DNA from: Leptoclinus maculatus
Taxonomy: Eukaryota > Chordata > Actinopteri > Perciformes > Stichaeidae
NCBI GenBank assembly: GCA_032191485.1
Contig: JAVDOI010000006.1
Span: forward strand, 14,718,240-14,782,239
Direction: 5' to 3'
Length of the DNA stretch: 64,000 nucleotides
Numbering within the stretch: the first letter of the stretch is position 1; each line of letters begins with the position of its first letter. Shown here piece by piece: positions 25,473-39,700 of the stretch. The notes below the pieces were generated by a model. That model was not told the origin of the DNA, made no database searches, and was given only the letters and a program-made list of their open reading frames with translations. The position numbers were made by a program, and so were the translations under genes.

Positions 25473-27376
25473 CACCAATCATGCTAAAAAGCAAGTACGT
25501 GGTGGTAGACTACACTTCTTTTAGCACTGTATGACAGCTCCCATCTTAACTAGAATTCATAGTGTAAACAAAAAAATCCCTGCATTTGCTCTGAAGCATA
25601 TTATTCTTGTAGCTTGAGCTTGTTTGATCTGAATAAGTGACTCCAGTTCAAAGTTATCCAGCCTCTAATCTCCGACCTGAAGTGTTTTATGTTTAGGGCG
25701 TATTTTGTGATGAAGAACTGATAGCACTACTGCTGTGTGCTGTTAAGGATGAGATTCTTTGTTTGAATCCATAAATAAATTCATGTCACATCCCAGACTA
25801 AAGGTCAGTTTACCAAAATCTATTAAAATCATGTTTCCTCCTCACTCTGAGGTACATACACAAGCTTTTTTTGTCCCCAAGATTTGACATATCAGCCACC
25901 AAGACTACAGCTGCACCCCAAGGGAGATATATATATCATTTTGCTACCGAAAACACAAATATTTGTCTTTCCTGAAACATTATAGTCACTTTCATTTGAG
26001 CTAGTCTTCAGAACTAAGAAACCATGAAAACTGGTCTGTGGATTATCCAATAGGAATACATAAGAAAGTCTCTTTTTTAGCCTCAATTTTATTTTATTTT
26101 CTGTAATATTATTTGAGTAAATGGCCTTTTAGTTTTAGACTTGTTAAGCTGCCATTTGGGCTGTGTACATATACATGTATGCAGTTTCTTTTAAGGGTTT
26201 ATTTCATTACTAAAAATATCCATGTCAGACATTGTCTTCCCCTGTGTGCATCCCACTGATATTAGTTTTATAAAGAGGTTCCAAAATCAGCTTTCCCGAA
26301 AACATGGGGACGAAGGGCACAAATTCAACTGCTTGACTATAGAGCAGTGAACTCAGCAAAGGTAATGTGGAAGGTGAGCATCTGTTCCTCTAGTGGACCA
26401 AGGACAGGATTACTTCATGAACTATAGTCTGCACTTGTTATATTAACCCTGAATGACTGAGAAATCCTGACACAAGACCAAACAGCACAACTTGGGGGAT
26501 GAGTAGGAGGTTGTAGCTGGAACACAGAGCCTGTTTTGGCAATAGCCCACACGAATAAGGTTAGGATGTTACATGATGAAATAAATCAGAGAAAAGTAAA
26601 ACAATATTCTTGAAAAAGAATTTGTGCAGCTTAAACCACAATGCAACATAGGCAAAAGACCTATTCATAATACACCATGTAACATCTAATGTAGATGAGT
26701 ATGAAATTAATTATTCAGTGTGATTTAATTTGCATCATAAAACAGGTCAGAAATGATACTTTCCTCCTCCCTACACTTGTTAAGCTTGATCCAAACCTCA
26801 TCCATGAACTGGATCTACTGGTTAAACACACAGTCACTTGTGTTAACAAACAGACCAAAAGGCAGCATAGAGCACATGATGCAGGGTTTCCCTAGACCTC
26901 ATCCGGAGGAAATTAAAGCACAGCAGCAGAAATAGGGCAAGGGCATCGGTTGTTAGCAAGTGATTGACAGCACAGGCCTTGACAACGGCCTAATAATTGA
27001 GGAGTATACTCCCAAGAGTAAAAGTGATGTCTAAAGAGGCAACCTTATCTACGACCAATCAGAGCAGGAGGACACTGTTGCCATAGCGTCACGGCAGGCA
27101 TGAATAATGACCCTATCTGTTTATTTTCTCCCCCTCCGTGCTCCTCTCCTCCTGCCCTGGAAAAAAAAACCCTAGTTAAATCAAACACTTCAAGAGCAGA
27201 GAGGTGCTGGGACCGAAGAGCGAAGGTGAGCTGACGAGTGGCGGCACAAAACTGAATGGATAGAGAGGAAAGAAAATCATGACGCTGTTAAAGAGAAAAA
27301 CATTTGTACGAAGTAAATAACAGGTTGTATTGCTTGTGTTACCTGTCTTTGTAGAAAAATACAGAAGAAAATAACT

Positions 27377-27765
27377 ATTAAAAGGCCCATATTGTAAAAA
27401 GGGAGATTTTCATGTCTTTTTTTTTACTATAAAGAATTTCTAGGCGCTATATAAATGCTGTTTTAAGTATCGAAACGCTCAATCCATGGAGAAATACACA
27501 CAGAAAGTGCCTTCAAACGAGCAGTCAGGATTTCTATACCCGGTTTATTTACGGTTGCAGTGTATGATGATGACATCACCTGACAGGAAGTAAAGACACG
27601 GACCCAAGCTGTTTCCTAGCAACACAATTCCATTGAAACAGAGTAAAATGGAGCGCTTCAGACAGAGGGTGAACACCGGTATATTCAGACTGACAGTATG
27701 AACAACATTAAACATTTTTGAACACTAAAGCATGTAAACATTTTCTACACGTCTCCTTTTAAAGT
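27377..27765. mobile_element. Non-autonomous dispersed repeat (MITE-like)
   Basis: Begins aaaggcccatattgtaaaaa and contains ggcgctatataaatgctgtt, acgctcaatccatggagaaa, tgacaggaagtaaagacacg and aaagcatgtaaacattttct, segments of a repeat family common in fish genomes. No coding potential. Family assignment is from memory. Confidence 0.55.
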
Positions 27766-28455
27766 TCACTCATTGAGGACCAGATGCAACAGTGTTGTAA
27801 TGAGTCAGAAAAAGGATGTCGATAACAAATCCTTAAGCCGCGCGGGAGATTGTAGCAACATAATAGCAGGAGAGAGAAAAAGGGCAGAAGTAATAGGATT
27901 GAGAAGCTATAAAAAGGTCGCTAATGAAGGCACACTGGTGCTGCTGTGTAACATTATGGTTATGAGGTCAAGTTCCACAAGGAAACCCTGCTCATTTCCC
28001 ACTGGCCTTTGTCCCTGTTGCCACTGTCTCTACACACTCTGCACTCACTCACACTCTATCTCTTTCTGTCCTGGGTATTTAATGTCACAGGGCACTAATT
28101 TCATCAAACTATTGCAATGTAAATCTGAGATAAAGATGTACCAGTGTACAGCAAACAAACACTAGTCTAGGAAATAGTTGAATGGAGCCCAAGACATGAC
28201 TGTAATGGTGATGGTAATTGTAACGCAATTACAGGCTATTTATAAACTCTCGGTGGATGAATGCACGTTACGCGTGCCTCATTAGGTATGATGAATTCTC
28301 CGTTATTGCAACTAGATTATACAAACACAAAAAGTGAGAGTGACTCCCTGTGAATGTTCCTTGGTGGCCTACTAAAGGGAGGAAAGGATGAAGGGGGGGA
28401 AGATATTTATATCTAGAGGAGAGGAAAAGTCAACACGTGTTCAAGAGATGGGGAG

Positions 28456-28488
28456 AGAAAGAGAGAGAGAGAGTGAGAGAGAGAGAGC
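28456..28488. repeat. Short (GA)n tract
   Basis: Imperfect GA repeat in kcnb1 intron 1. Confidence 0.8.
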
Positions 28489-29246
28489 AGATTGACAGGA
28501 AATCCCACTGTGACACTTAACAAAGCCAGATCACACTGTTTTTTGTCTCTCGGGAAATATCGTCGTGTGGCTCAGCAGACCCAATAGTCCACACAGACCC
28601 CCATCTTCTATAGGACAAGGTGACACCAGCCCTCATTAGGCTTTGTGAAAAGATATCTGGGACACAACTGGTGTGAAGGTCGCCCTCAAAAAACACCCAA
28701 ACACATACGCAACCTGTGACATTCTCCTCCAAGTTACATATGGGAGGGAATTTATTTCATACGGGACAGGGAATAAGCCTTCAGACAAGAAAGTCATTGC
28801 ACAGGGAATATTGGCTCATACACTATACACCAAAACAATGTCTGCTCTCCAGAAGCACATACACTTGGGGCTCAGAGAGAAGAAAAACATAGTAATTTAC
28901 AATTAGTTCGTATAATGCAGTTGTACTTGCTGTTTGCTCTCTCTCCAGCTCTCGCTCAAATACAATTGCCTGGTTTTATGTTGGCTGTGTCCCAGCAGCT
29001 GTGATTCATTTCCTTTGTGCTACATTGGGTTTTGTCAAGGTTGGGTCCATTCATCTGTCTCTCCAGTACCCGGCCACCAAGGAGGGAACCGTGAACCTTT
29101 TTATAAAGACTTTAAAAAATGTGCAGTATTATCAGTCAGATATTAACCATTAAACCGCTGATGTGAATGTGAGCAAAAAGTTGAGGGTAGTAGTAAGGCA
29201 TCAGCTATAAAGAATAAATAATATAATGTTGTATTTATCATGCTGA

Positions 29247-29400
29247 ATAAGGGCTGGACAATATATCGACTAGGTATCGTCTGGATATTGTAATATGGCA
29301 CAAGTGTTTTTCTTGTGATGATTTTACAAAATCTCGTGTGAATATTTTGTAAAAGCACCAATATTCAATTGAAACAAGGTTGATGAGATCGACGAGAGTG
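29247..29400. repeat. Dispersed fish repeat, gggctggacaatatatcga type
   Basis: Starts gggctggacaatatatcgac and continues with ggatattgtaatatggcaca and gaatattttgtaaaagcacc, a widespread fish repeat. It appears internally deleted compared with the form I remember. Confidence 0.5.
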
Positions 29401-30927
29401 AACTAAACAGTTAAGTTGTGTGTTGTAAACAGTTGAAAGATGCAAAAATGCTCTGTAAAGCTACGGGCAACTACAGTGTTGTATGCTCATTTTCTGTGGG
29501 TCTCCTTTCATACAGTATAACACATCAGAATATTGATTAGTGCAGCTTTAAAGTGAGAGTAACTTTCCCACAGCAGCCAATATGGTGAAATGTAACGATT
29601 ATGGGATAATGCTTATTGTAGAAACATAGTTCAGCATTAGTGAAAGTACAGAATATCTATCTAAAGTTTGCTTTACTTTGCATTAGCCACCATAAGCTAC
29701 TGGTCTGGTGTGACCAGCAAAAAAAAAAACAAGAGCCTCGAATTGAGCAAAGTGCAATTTATTGCTTATGAAAATATGTTTTCATTTGTTAGAGTAGGAT
29801 TGTGTTTAATCTGCTTTCAAAAGCCTCCGCACAATTGACGGTTGGTTAGTCGGTTTGAGTTTGATTAAGTTGTTTATTTGGTTCAGTCACCTCTGGTTAG
29901 GTGCAGCTCAGGTCAGTGTCCTCACATTGTATTATTAAGATTGGTGATGTCCCAAGTGACCGTTCAGGAACTCCCAGACTCCCACTGCTCCAGCTGGAAC
30001 CTTTCTCATTAGCAGCAACAGGAGCGACAGACGCACTGCTGATGTGCTTTAGTTGTGGAAACTCCTGTTCCTGTGAATCCCAAGACTAGTGTGTGTTTCG
30101 CAAGCAGTCACCCAGGGAAACACATTGGATCTACCTAAAAAATGACAGGTACTACTCTTAAACTTCCACTTAACACTGAGACGGGTGTGGACTGAAAAGG
30201 TTTTTAGCAAAGGTGTATTTATTTTTTGGGTGAGTAAATCCAGGTCTTGCTTGATCACTAAGATCCTCTGACTAGCTGACTTGCTTTCCCATCATCCCCT
30301 GAGACACATCCGAGGCCACAGGGAAACCATGCCACACTCTCCCAGCCTCGACTGCCAACCACTGTCACCATGACAACCCCATTGAAGCGCGACAGGAGGT
30401 GGCTAAGTAGACCTGCTTGTGAAAAGCAAGTCTGACAAAGTCTCCTTCGCTCCCTCCCTCTGTCCTTCCTTCCCTCCCTGATTTGCACCTCATTCAAAGC
30501 TCACCCAGCTTTGAACCATCTGCGCTGCACGTCTCTAGTTTTTTCACTTAATTGTGTCAGATTGCTGTCTCTATTTCAGGTGATGTGCTTCCTTCTTTCC
30601 TTGCATTTTGTTAATATTGTTTTCTTTTCTCAATTACCAAGGTCCGTCTTCAGGCGCAGACGTTTAAATCGTATTGCCACACTTCAGCTGTTGTATAATT
30701 CGATTCGATTAACAGGCGCCACAGAACCTCAGTATTGATCTTTATCTTCATGGAGATGTTATTGTCAGTGGTCGATAGTATGAGCGTTAAATAACGTGTA
30801 ATAATTCACACCTCTGGTCCTGAATGTGGAAGGGCTCCGCCTCACTGCCTGTGAAAGAGATGGGGTTTCCATGGAGACGGGAGGAGACTGTGTCTTCCAC
30901 ATTTCCCCCAGCATGATAGCTTGAAAC

Positions 30928-30948
30928 ACACACACACACACACACACG
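30928..30948. repeat. Short (CA)n microsatellite
   Basis: About ten CA units in kcnb1 intron 1. Confidence 0.9.
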
Positions 30949-32346
30949 TGCACACACATTTGCAGTGGCTCAGCTGTAGTCTTCCCACCCTACATCACTT
31001 CTGCTTGTAACTTTGAAAAGCAGAGCCTCATTAGTCCTAACCTCCCACATCTTTCAAAAAATTAATAAGTTGTATCTCGTGGTTCTTCAAGGGGGCCTAC
31101 TGCCAGTTTAGCTTTTTGAATAAAGGCACAGGCCTGTAGACTTAAACGAGTGATCATCATCTCGCTGCTCTAACGTTAAGGCTACTGCACTTCTAATCAT
31201 CTTGCATCTTATTGATTGGCAGCTACTCCTATAGAAGGCTTGAATACTGCAAATGTGATGGTTAAGAGTAATTTGCTTAACTAATCTGCAAAAATATTGC
31301 AAAAGAAAGTCAGAGCAAAGTCACATTAGCATGATAGATTCATTGAGTATATTCCACATGTTTGATATATTAATTTGATAATGTAATTTGCATTAGATTG
31401 GATGTATCGGTGGTATCCAAATGATCCTCAACTGTTTATAATACCTGAAAGCCTCTATATGTTGGAAGCTCTTATTTGATTTTGATTTTTTTCAAATGCA
31501 TTCTATTAATTAAGAGACTACGTACTTTGAGTCATAGAAAAATCAGAAACAAGCCATTTTTGAGGACTTCGTCAAAACTTTTCTCTAACTCATGCAATGC
31601 TTGCATGCACAAAGTGCTCCACAACCCCATTCAGTAAACTGCTACTGTATGTAGGAAATCTATGCCTGGACCATCCATCTCCTGAATGAATCCCACCTCA
31701 TCTCCCTCCCTCTCAATTATTCATGCATTTCAGATGAAGAAGAGAATCCAGACTCAACATCTATATTTAAACTCTGACTGCTCCATGGTGGCTGTATAAA
31801 TAGAAACAGTATAGGGTTTGGTCTGGCACACCAAAGGAGGCTGTCTTCTTCAGGAATTTTACCTGCAGTATGCAGCATTTATTGGAAGGAGATGAAAGAC
31901 AGCTTAGTCAGTGTTGTGTAGGGGCATTTCTGGATTGAGGAAATATCTTAGAGCAGTTATAGCTGGTGATGTGTGGAATGTGGGGAAAAGCCTAACTTGT
32001 TTCTGCTGTCCATTAAATGTCTCACCATGAATCTCAACATATTCCGTCACATGACTAGTCCTTCCCAAGGATCTTGTGTATGGCACAGTAAATAAAAGAA
32101 AACCTCAGATATATAAGCAGGTCTATCACATTGTTCAGGGTTATTGGCTATTGTCTAATAATGAATGTATGACGCAGTTCACGCAGTCTTGCAGTCTACG
32201 ATAGTTTATTTATTACAGAAACCAGAGAACGTCACAGCATACCCTGCAGACAGCAGCACAGAAGGAAAATGTAAACATGAGAGAGGCATTGATTTGAAAC
32301 GCAAAGAGAGATGCAGACAGAGAAAGGCACACACAACCCTTCTATC

Positions 32347-32347
<1 letters not shown>

Positions 32348-32384
<37 letters not shown>
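32348..32384. repeat. (CA)n microsatellite
   Basis: About 18 uninterrupted CA units in kcnb1 intron 1. Confidence 0.95.
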
Positions 32385-32386
<2 letters not shown>

Positions 32387-35300
32387 CAATCAACAATGAT
32401 GCCTGAATAGAAGGCAGCTGCAATTCTCAGCATCACAGAAATGACAGTTGCCACGGTGATAGTGACAGTGAACTTTTAAACATTTTAGTGACGGCAGTGA
32501 GAAATAAAAGAGAGAAAACGACTTGGACTGGAAGATGTGAATGTAGCATATTGTATTCACAGAGCGAGAGCAATACAAAGCAAAATGACGAAATCCTGAA
32601 GTCAAACAGATGCTTACTGCAGACAGTCAACTTACTAATAACTTACTGTAACATTACAGAGTCCATCTTTCACAGTTTGTGAGAGCTCAGAGGCCATTCA
32701 GTACCAGTACTGTTAATCCCTTTAAGAGCAAATCCTTGGCAACTGGACAGCTATAAACATACTTTTTATACTGCTATTGTATTGATCCTGAAAAAACCCA
32801 ATAACAGCATGTACAGGAGGCTCTGCACTGTACTAATGTACATACATGTGCATAAGTGTAATTAGCCACCCCCCTTAATTACTGTTTCCATGACTGTCAA
32901 GCTTTCCACTCTGTTCTCACATTGCACATCAATTTACAATGAGAACGGTGACAGAGTTATAATTCTTAGTAATTTTTGAAAAAAGTGATTGTCCATGTCT
33001 ATGATTTCAGACAGAGTTAGACAAAAGCAGTTGTCTGCTTTCTAGGAACAAGATTTGATCAGCTGGCTACTAGGCAACTAGCTCTGTGTTTGTAAATGCC
33101 CTCTCAGGCTGAATTTCTAAGGTTTCCAGCTGAAAATGTCTTTAAATTGCACTAAATGGCTACAGATTTTACATGATAGGGGCCATTCACATGCGTCTAA
33201 AAATGTGTGGTTAACGCCAGCTGTGCCACTTTCATCCTTTTATCCAAGGTGCTTGATAGGTTGCGCTCCTGTCACACCTGTTGTTAAGCTACTTAGCAAC
33301 CAAACCTGCGCACTGCGATAACGATAGTGATGAAGTTGCCGTAATTTGCCAGTAAGCCTCACTGACTAAACTAAACAAAGTCGAATCAAAGATAAATGGA
33401 TTGCCGGCACTGTAAATCCCTCACAGTAAGGTTCAATTTGTCTGTATCAATTTGTCTGATCTTTCAACCGGACTTCCTCGGCCAGAAAGGATGAAGCAAG
33501 TAAAAAAAATCCGTGGGACCGATTGTAAAGCTCTGGGTAGCCCTGCACTTAAATGATTAAGATCTCCTCCATATATGTACCACAGACTGTTATTTATGCA
33601 AGAAAGAAACGATATCTGCCCGCTCTGATTGGTAGTCCTCGTCACATGTCACGCGTGCTGCAGCGTTCCAAAAGTTGAAGTATTTTTATCCCGGTGTGCA
33701 GACGTCACGCCTCCGTCTACATAGACAACAATAGATTTAGGGCGCAAAAAACACGGCATGTAAATGGCCTCTGCATGTCTGAGGCAAAAAGTCAGCATCG
33801 CCACCAGTTGATAACAGCTTTGTTGTTGTATTGCAGTGCAGTTAGTCCTTGTATTAAAGGTATGATGAGGAGAAATGTTTGACTAAATTGTTATTTATTC
33901 TAGCATGATACTGTTTAGCTGCCTAGCTTAAATACTTGGCAACGCAAGACAGAGATTATATTATTGTTATACACACTGTGTGTGTGTGTCTGTAGTAGTA
34001 GTCGTCGTCGTCCCAGGCCAGGTGAAAGTGTTCATCAAGATGAAAGGCGTCTCGCACCAGTAGTCAAGTGCTCTCTCCCCACTCACAGAATCACCCGCGG
34101 GCTTGATGAAGGTTTCTCCTTCACTTTAGTGGAATCTATTTCTGCCTCTGCCCTTCACACTTTCCTCAAAGTCATTCCTTCACTTCACCGCACAACCCGC
34201 ACGGCGGAGTGAAACCCTCCAATGCGGAAAGCTACCAGTGGATCATCCTCTGGACCTGAGCGTACTGATTGATATACCCAGCTGTTCTGTGCACATATAT
34301 AGATGTTGAATATTGCATAAGGAGTGCAGGGGGTTGCATATCCCAGTAATGGTCTGCACGGCCACGGCGAGCAGCTGCCTCAGGGACAAACTGCTGTGTT
34401 GTGTGTGTGTAAGAAATGGTGAAAAAAATCACACTGGTACTATATATCCAATACATTGCATAGCCCCGACATGAAAGGTCATGATATACACCTCAGAGGA
34501 CACCAGACACCCACTCAGAGTACATATAATCCATGAGAGTTAACTGACTGAAGTGGTTATTTTCTACTTCATGTGACTGTGCAATGGAGACAGTTGGTTA
34601 TTTTTCTCATTGTAGTGACTGATACCTATAGACATGGCAGAACGTCTTGATAGATTGCAGTGTAAATGCTAAAAGCAAAACCAATTAAATGTAAATTTTA
34701 GTTTATAACTTTGTAAACTTCGCATGTAACAGGCTTATAGAAGCATTGTGCTTATTTACCTCATGTTCATTGAGAGGAGAAAACTATTGCGACCATGTTA
34801 ACTTTTCCCTGCTGAAAAGGGAATATTGTTCCTCAAACAACGTCAGTGTTTACCGTAAGTGTACCGCGTCATACGTTTGTGTATGATTCAAAAGTTGTAA
34901 CAGTCATTGATGAGCAATCTCCTTGAGGGTTCTCATTCAGGAAAAACTGATATCAATATTAATCACTCACTTACTGACTTACAACTCATATACTTGTAAG
35001 TCTATGAGCGAGATTGACTAAAACTACGATGTCTTGAATAAAATCTAATACTGCTACTACTAAACTCCTACACTGCCACGGTCTCTCTTTTTCATAGAGG
35101 AAACACAAATATGGCTTCACATTGAGGAGGCAGGTGCATCACTGTTTTTTCTCATGATGCATTTTGCTGTGCAGGAATGTGAGCAAAGACATGGTATTAT
35201 TATTATTATTAAGGTATTACATGAACCCTTTTTGTCCATGCTCAAATTGCTTTAGTAGTTTTTTTCAGAATGCTTCATTTATTTCTGATTGATTCAACAG

Positions 35301-35629
35301 TAGGTCTACATGCATTTCTTTCCTATGAACAGGGTAGCATCTGTGTGACTTTGTTGCAAAACACGTGTCTATTGAGGATTAGAATTAATTTAGAAGAGAT
35401 GGATCTTCGATGCTGAACTTTTGTTCTCTGCTCTTATAGCAGAAAGAAATACTAACTGGATGCTTTTGTTCTTTTAGCCTTTTTAGGAATGTGGGATATG
35501 GTCCCGCATAGCCTCATCCTTTAAAATGTAATCTGGTCCGAAGGCAACCACAAACTCAACTGGCTGATACTCTCCGTGGAAGTGATTATCAAAGTCTTTC
35601 CCCCCCAATCACTAAGTAGTTTTCTTTTA

Positions 35630-35775
35630 AAAAAACGTGGGCTTTTTTATTGCCTTTTATTAGAGCAGCAGGAGAATGACAGGAAAGGGTGGAGAGAGAG
35701 GGGATGACACGCAGCAAAGGGCCGTGGATCGGAATTGAACCCAAGTCGCTGCCAAGGACTGAGCCTCCCAATCAC
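35630..35775. mobile_element. SINE-like dispersed repeat
   Basis: Contains gaatgacaggaaagggtgga, ggggatgacacgcagcaaag, ggatcggaattgaacccaag and actgagcctccc, a very common fish repeat. The gaattgaaccc segment resembles a tRNA B box, so it may be tRNA-derived; no intact A box is seen. Confidence 0.5.
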
Positions 35776-37049
35776 TACGTTTTATGTTATCAAGGTTTAC
35801 GTTTTTCTAAGTTGGTAGGAGTTGGACTATTTAGTCAAGAGACAGTCATGTTATTGAATCAATAATTTCTAACTAATATCTAATTAGTAGTCAGGACAAC
35901 TGAGTATCGTATTAATACGTTGAAACATCCTTTTTAACACAGAATCTCTTGTCATTTTCTCTTCCATTAACAGTCCCCAACTTGCCAGATCTCTTGATCT
36001 ATTAGTGTTTTATCTCCCTTACAGTCTTTGCTCCTCAGGCTTCGTCCTCTTGGGGACAGTGAAGTCTTATTGTCTTTCACTCAGTGCTCACGTAACAGCT
36101 CAACTCTGAATTAAACGCACGAAGGAGCTGTCGAGCTCTGCAGTGGCAGTGCACTATTCTTGACCATCTCCACTTTCTTGTCATCCACTACACAATCTCA
36201 GAGCCATTGCTATGGAAAGATGGTATATTCTGTTCATCAGTGGCAAAAGCATTACATGTTTGTTAATTCCTTCTTTTCAACGGATGCGTGCAATCACTTT
36301 GCTCTGATCACCACAGTTACGTAACTTATTACACATTTATGAATTTTAGTCACCAAAAAGAGAGAACACGTCCACTGAAATAAATGTCCTAGTGCAAGCC
36401 AGAAAAGCTGAGATGCCACTACAAATCCTGAACTATCCACTACAAAATGCATGACATGACTTGTAAAATACTCTGAAACAGGACTCCACCACTAGAATCA
36501 GACGCCTGCACATTAACAGTGAATGAGCGTTGAAATATGCAGCACAATGTTAAAACAGATACCAAATAATGCCAAACTCTTTCCAAAACATCCGTCCAAC
36601 ATTAAGTAATTTTATGAATGAATATCAATCAAAGAAACAGTGAAAAGATAGCATTACTGATGATCATATTCTTGATAATCTGAACTGTGATCATATGGTC
36701 TGCACTCTCATGTTTCATCACATAATGTATCCCATAATATATCCCTAACACATCCCAACTGTCAATGTGGTTTTGTAATCACCTCCAGTGAAGAAACATT
36801 GTAGTGCTTCAGTGAACTCCTTTAAAATAGATTTGATAAATTCTCGTCAACAAAGGGTATTTTGTATAATTATATATCTGTATATATAATGTGACATTAC
36901 TTTGTTTGTTTGTTGTAGTTGGAGAGTCTGTTGAGAAAGATGTACATCATGTACTAGAACATTTTCTAAAAATGTCTATATGTATTTATATATATGATAT
37001 ACCGCTATTGACAATAATAATATTCAGAAAAAGAAATATTGATATCATG

Positions 37050-37260
37050 TTAAAGGCAGTGTTGGTAATCTTCTCAAAAATGTTTTTGGATATGTTTGTT
37101 GAAATTCTCCTTACATCCTGACAGCAATCAATGAATCGAGTGCTCTGACAAAGGAATCTGTTAACTCTGGCGTTCGCAGGACTGTAATAAGCCCGTCCAA
37201 TCATTTCATTCAGCCAAAGTGCTAAGTGCCTGTTAACGTGCATGCCGGCCTGCCCCTGCA
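37050..37260. repeat. Dispersed fish repeat remnant
   Basis: Segments aaggcagtgttggtaatctt, ccttacatcctgacagcaat and gtgctctgacaaaggaatct resemble a short fish repeat I have seen elsewhere. Recognised from memory only. Confidence 0.35.
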
Positions 37261-37521
37261 CACATAGATATCACAAGAGTCTTCCACAAGCTGCTAGCTT
37301 AACAGCTGTGAGTAACAAAAGCCATGTTCGTGGTTTATGCTCATTATGATATGTTTATGTTTCTAATGGTAATTTGGGGGTTGTGGCTTTAAAGGCAGGC
37401 CTGAAGGGATGGCTGCCAATGTTGCCAATGTGGCAACTTTCTTGCTAGATTTATCAACTTTTGGATGTAGGGCTGCCAGATGAAAAAAATATATATATAA
37501 AAAATGTAATTAAATAATGCA

Positions 37522-37562
37522 GCTACTTTCCAACGAAAGTAGCATTATGCACGAAAGTGCAT
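37522..37562. repeat. Two adjacent short hairpins
   Basis: The first is a perfect 9-bp inverted repeat with a 4-base loop (37522-37530 and 37535-37543). The second is a 6-bp stem with a gaaa loop (37547-37552 and 37557-37562). Confidence 0.8.
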
Positions 37563-37654
37563 TATTTAGAATTGTTTTCCAAATGTTATAGATAATACAA
37601 TTGTATTTTTATTATGAATTATTTTTTCCACAATAATCATGTAGTGGAAATCTA

Positions 37655-37655
<1 letters not shown>

Positions 37656-37740
<85 letters not shown>
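37656..37740. repeat. (TA)n/(CA)n microsatellite
   Basis: A short TA tract runs into about 76 bases of pure CA dinucleotides. Confidence 0.97.
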
Positions 37741-37742
<2 letters not shown>

Positions 37743-38089
37743 TCGTGTTAAAGTCCAAACTTCTGCTACTAATGTGTAATTTACCTATAGCCAGACTGTT
37801 GACTGTGACAGTAACAGCTAAGAGGAGGAATAATCAAGCCTTAGTGGACATCTGCACTCTACTGAGTGTTTTCCCTAAGAGGTGCTTTGAAGTAAATTAA
37901 TAATTTCATCTGTTGTTCCTGCTGTTACTATCAGAGTAAAACCAACAGGCTCTGAAGACAAAACTTGATATTTTCAACTGGATCTGGGTTATCAATGCAA
38001 ATGTATGCACAACTGTACTGTACAAGCAGCCTCAAAGCTGCTTGAATTATTTTTTTATATTACAAATGGATGAAATTAAGTATAATGTG

Positions 38090-38430
38090 AAATGGGTCTC
38101 TCATATGATGGATCCACCGAGAATTATCTCACAACTCTGTGGTTATCTTCAGCTCTAAGAAATATGTTAGCGTCTGTTAGCTTTGTTCTGGTTTTCTGGC
38201 TGGAGCAAGCTGTTGCTGGCGCAAAAGCAGTGATAGACCCGCTGAAAGCTACCTGTCCAGCACCAAACAGCAGACAAAGCTAGCGACTTGCTGGTAAACA
38301 CAGTGGAGTATTTAACAACTCTGGTTGGTGGAGACCAAATAAAGAGACTTACGTTCGTCATGTGGCCTGAAATGCTAATGCTGCTCTGTCTGTTGGTCTG
38401 CTGTTCACCACATCAAATTTAAACAGTGAT
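38090..38430. repeat. Dispersed fish repeat remnant
   Basis: Contains cagacaaagctagcgacttg, tgctggtaaacacagtggag and ggttggtggagaccaaataa, resembling a repeat common in fish. The open frames here are chance. Confidence 0.4.
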
Positions 38431-39599
38431 GATACTTTATTCTTATGTTTACAGATGGTTGTTTAAGTTTGTTGGATCAAATTGTCAAATTAAGTTGTCA
38501 AATTTCACCAATGTATTTGGGTACCACTTGTCAAAAACTCACTGATTCTCCCAAAGTTGATTCAATCTTCACCATATGCGAAGAAAATAATATTCTGGAT
38601 GCCTCCATTATGGCAAATAAACAAAACTGTGGTTCTTCAAAGTGTTTGGCTGTGAATGCAGGATACGGAAGGGAGCCATCTCTCATGCATTATAAGATCA
38701 TGATCGTAATTGCTCAACAGATACAAAAACCCTCAACTTACCACCATCTATCCGTCTAAAACTTAGCTCACTTTCTGGCTCATAACGTTTGTTGACACAT
38801 TGAGGAAAAGAATACTGAGCTTCATAGATCAAAATTAGTCCAAGAATGTGGTCTTGTCAATGTCAGCTGGTAAAATCAACTAATACAAGTTTTGTTAAAA
38901 AACGTATCTGTTATGAGTCTAAAAACAGCAGCTCAGCTTCAGCCCTTTTGGCTTTAATGCACAGGTGTGCAGGCTCTGTTATTGTACTGTCACAGTTCTT
39001 CATTAATACATTGTTGCTAGATAGCAGTGTTATAAGAAACACCATTAATTACATTCATCTAAAGAATGGTCTCTTCTGAATGTCAGCCCAAATCTCCTAT
39101 GTTATCAGTCTGAGTAGAGGGGGGGGGGGATTCTTAATCATGAGAATCAATCATAAACTGTGTGTCACTACTTTCGAAACTATACAATCTTTGCAAGTAT
39201 AGGTGTGTTTATGTGAGTGAGTGTGTATGGTGATTGCTTAATTTCCTTTGCTCTTCCCTGACAGGCAGACAGAGCGACCGGCATGAAAGCAGCGGTTGAG
39301 CCACTCAATCTCCAAGACCACATGATCCCAGCTTATATCTCAGCAGCGCACAAACACAGACGACATTGACAAATAACCTGTGAAGGTCTGATATGTTATT
39401 TCTCCCCAAATCCCCTATCAAGCTCACATTTGTGACTTCAGTATTGCATGGTCACTCTGCAGCTTCTTGCCAGAGAGGCCAGCAACACGGCCAGGCCTCC
39501 AACAGCAGGGTGGTGTCGGTGTTTGCTCTGGTGAGTAAAGTTAACATTTTGTAACTTCAGTCGTTAGTCACGTGATTTTTTTTGTCATTTTTAGTGACG

Positions 39600-39700
39600 T
39601 TAGTCGGTCAAGTTAACGTCAACCACGCTCTTTTCCTCAACCTAACTAAGTGGTTTTGTTGCCTTAACCTAACTTTCTGTGAAGTTTTTTGACGCATTAG
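39600..39700 (-). repeat. ggttaggtt-type repeat, copy 1 (inverted)
   Basis: Read on the minus strand it contains agttaggttaaggcaacaaa and accacttagttaggttgagg. It matches, in opposite orientation, the copy at 40385-40500. Confidence 0.6.

Noticed and set aside
27773..28165. 130-codon open frame
   Set aside because: Lies in kcnb1 intron 1 just after a dispersed repeat; no domain or similarity recognised.
35720..35745. tRNA gene suggested by a B-box-like segment
   Set aside because: No A box and no cloverleaf; it is part of a dispersed SINE-like repeat.
38445..38759. 104-codon open frame in kcnb1 intron 1
   Set aside because: No similarity, domain or splice context; lies next to dispersed-repeat remnants.
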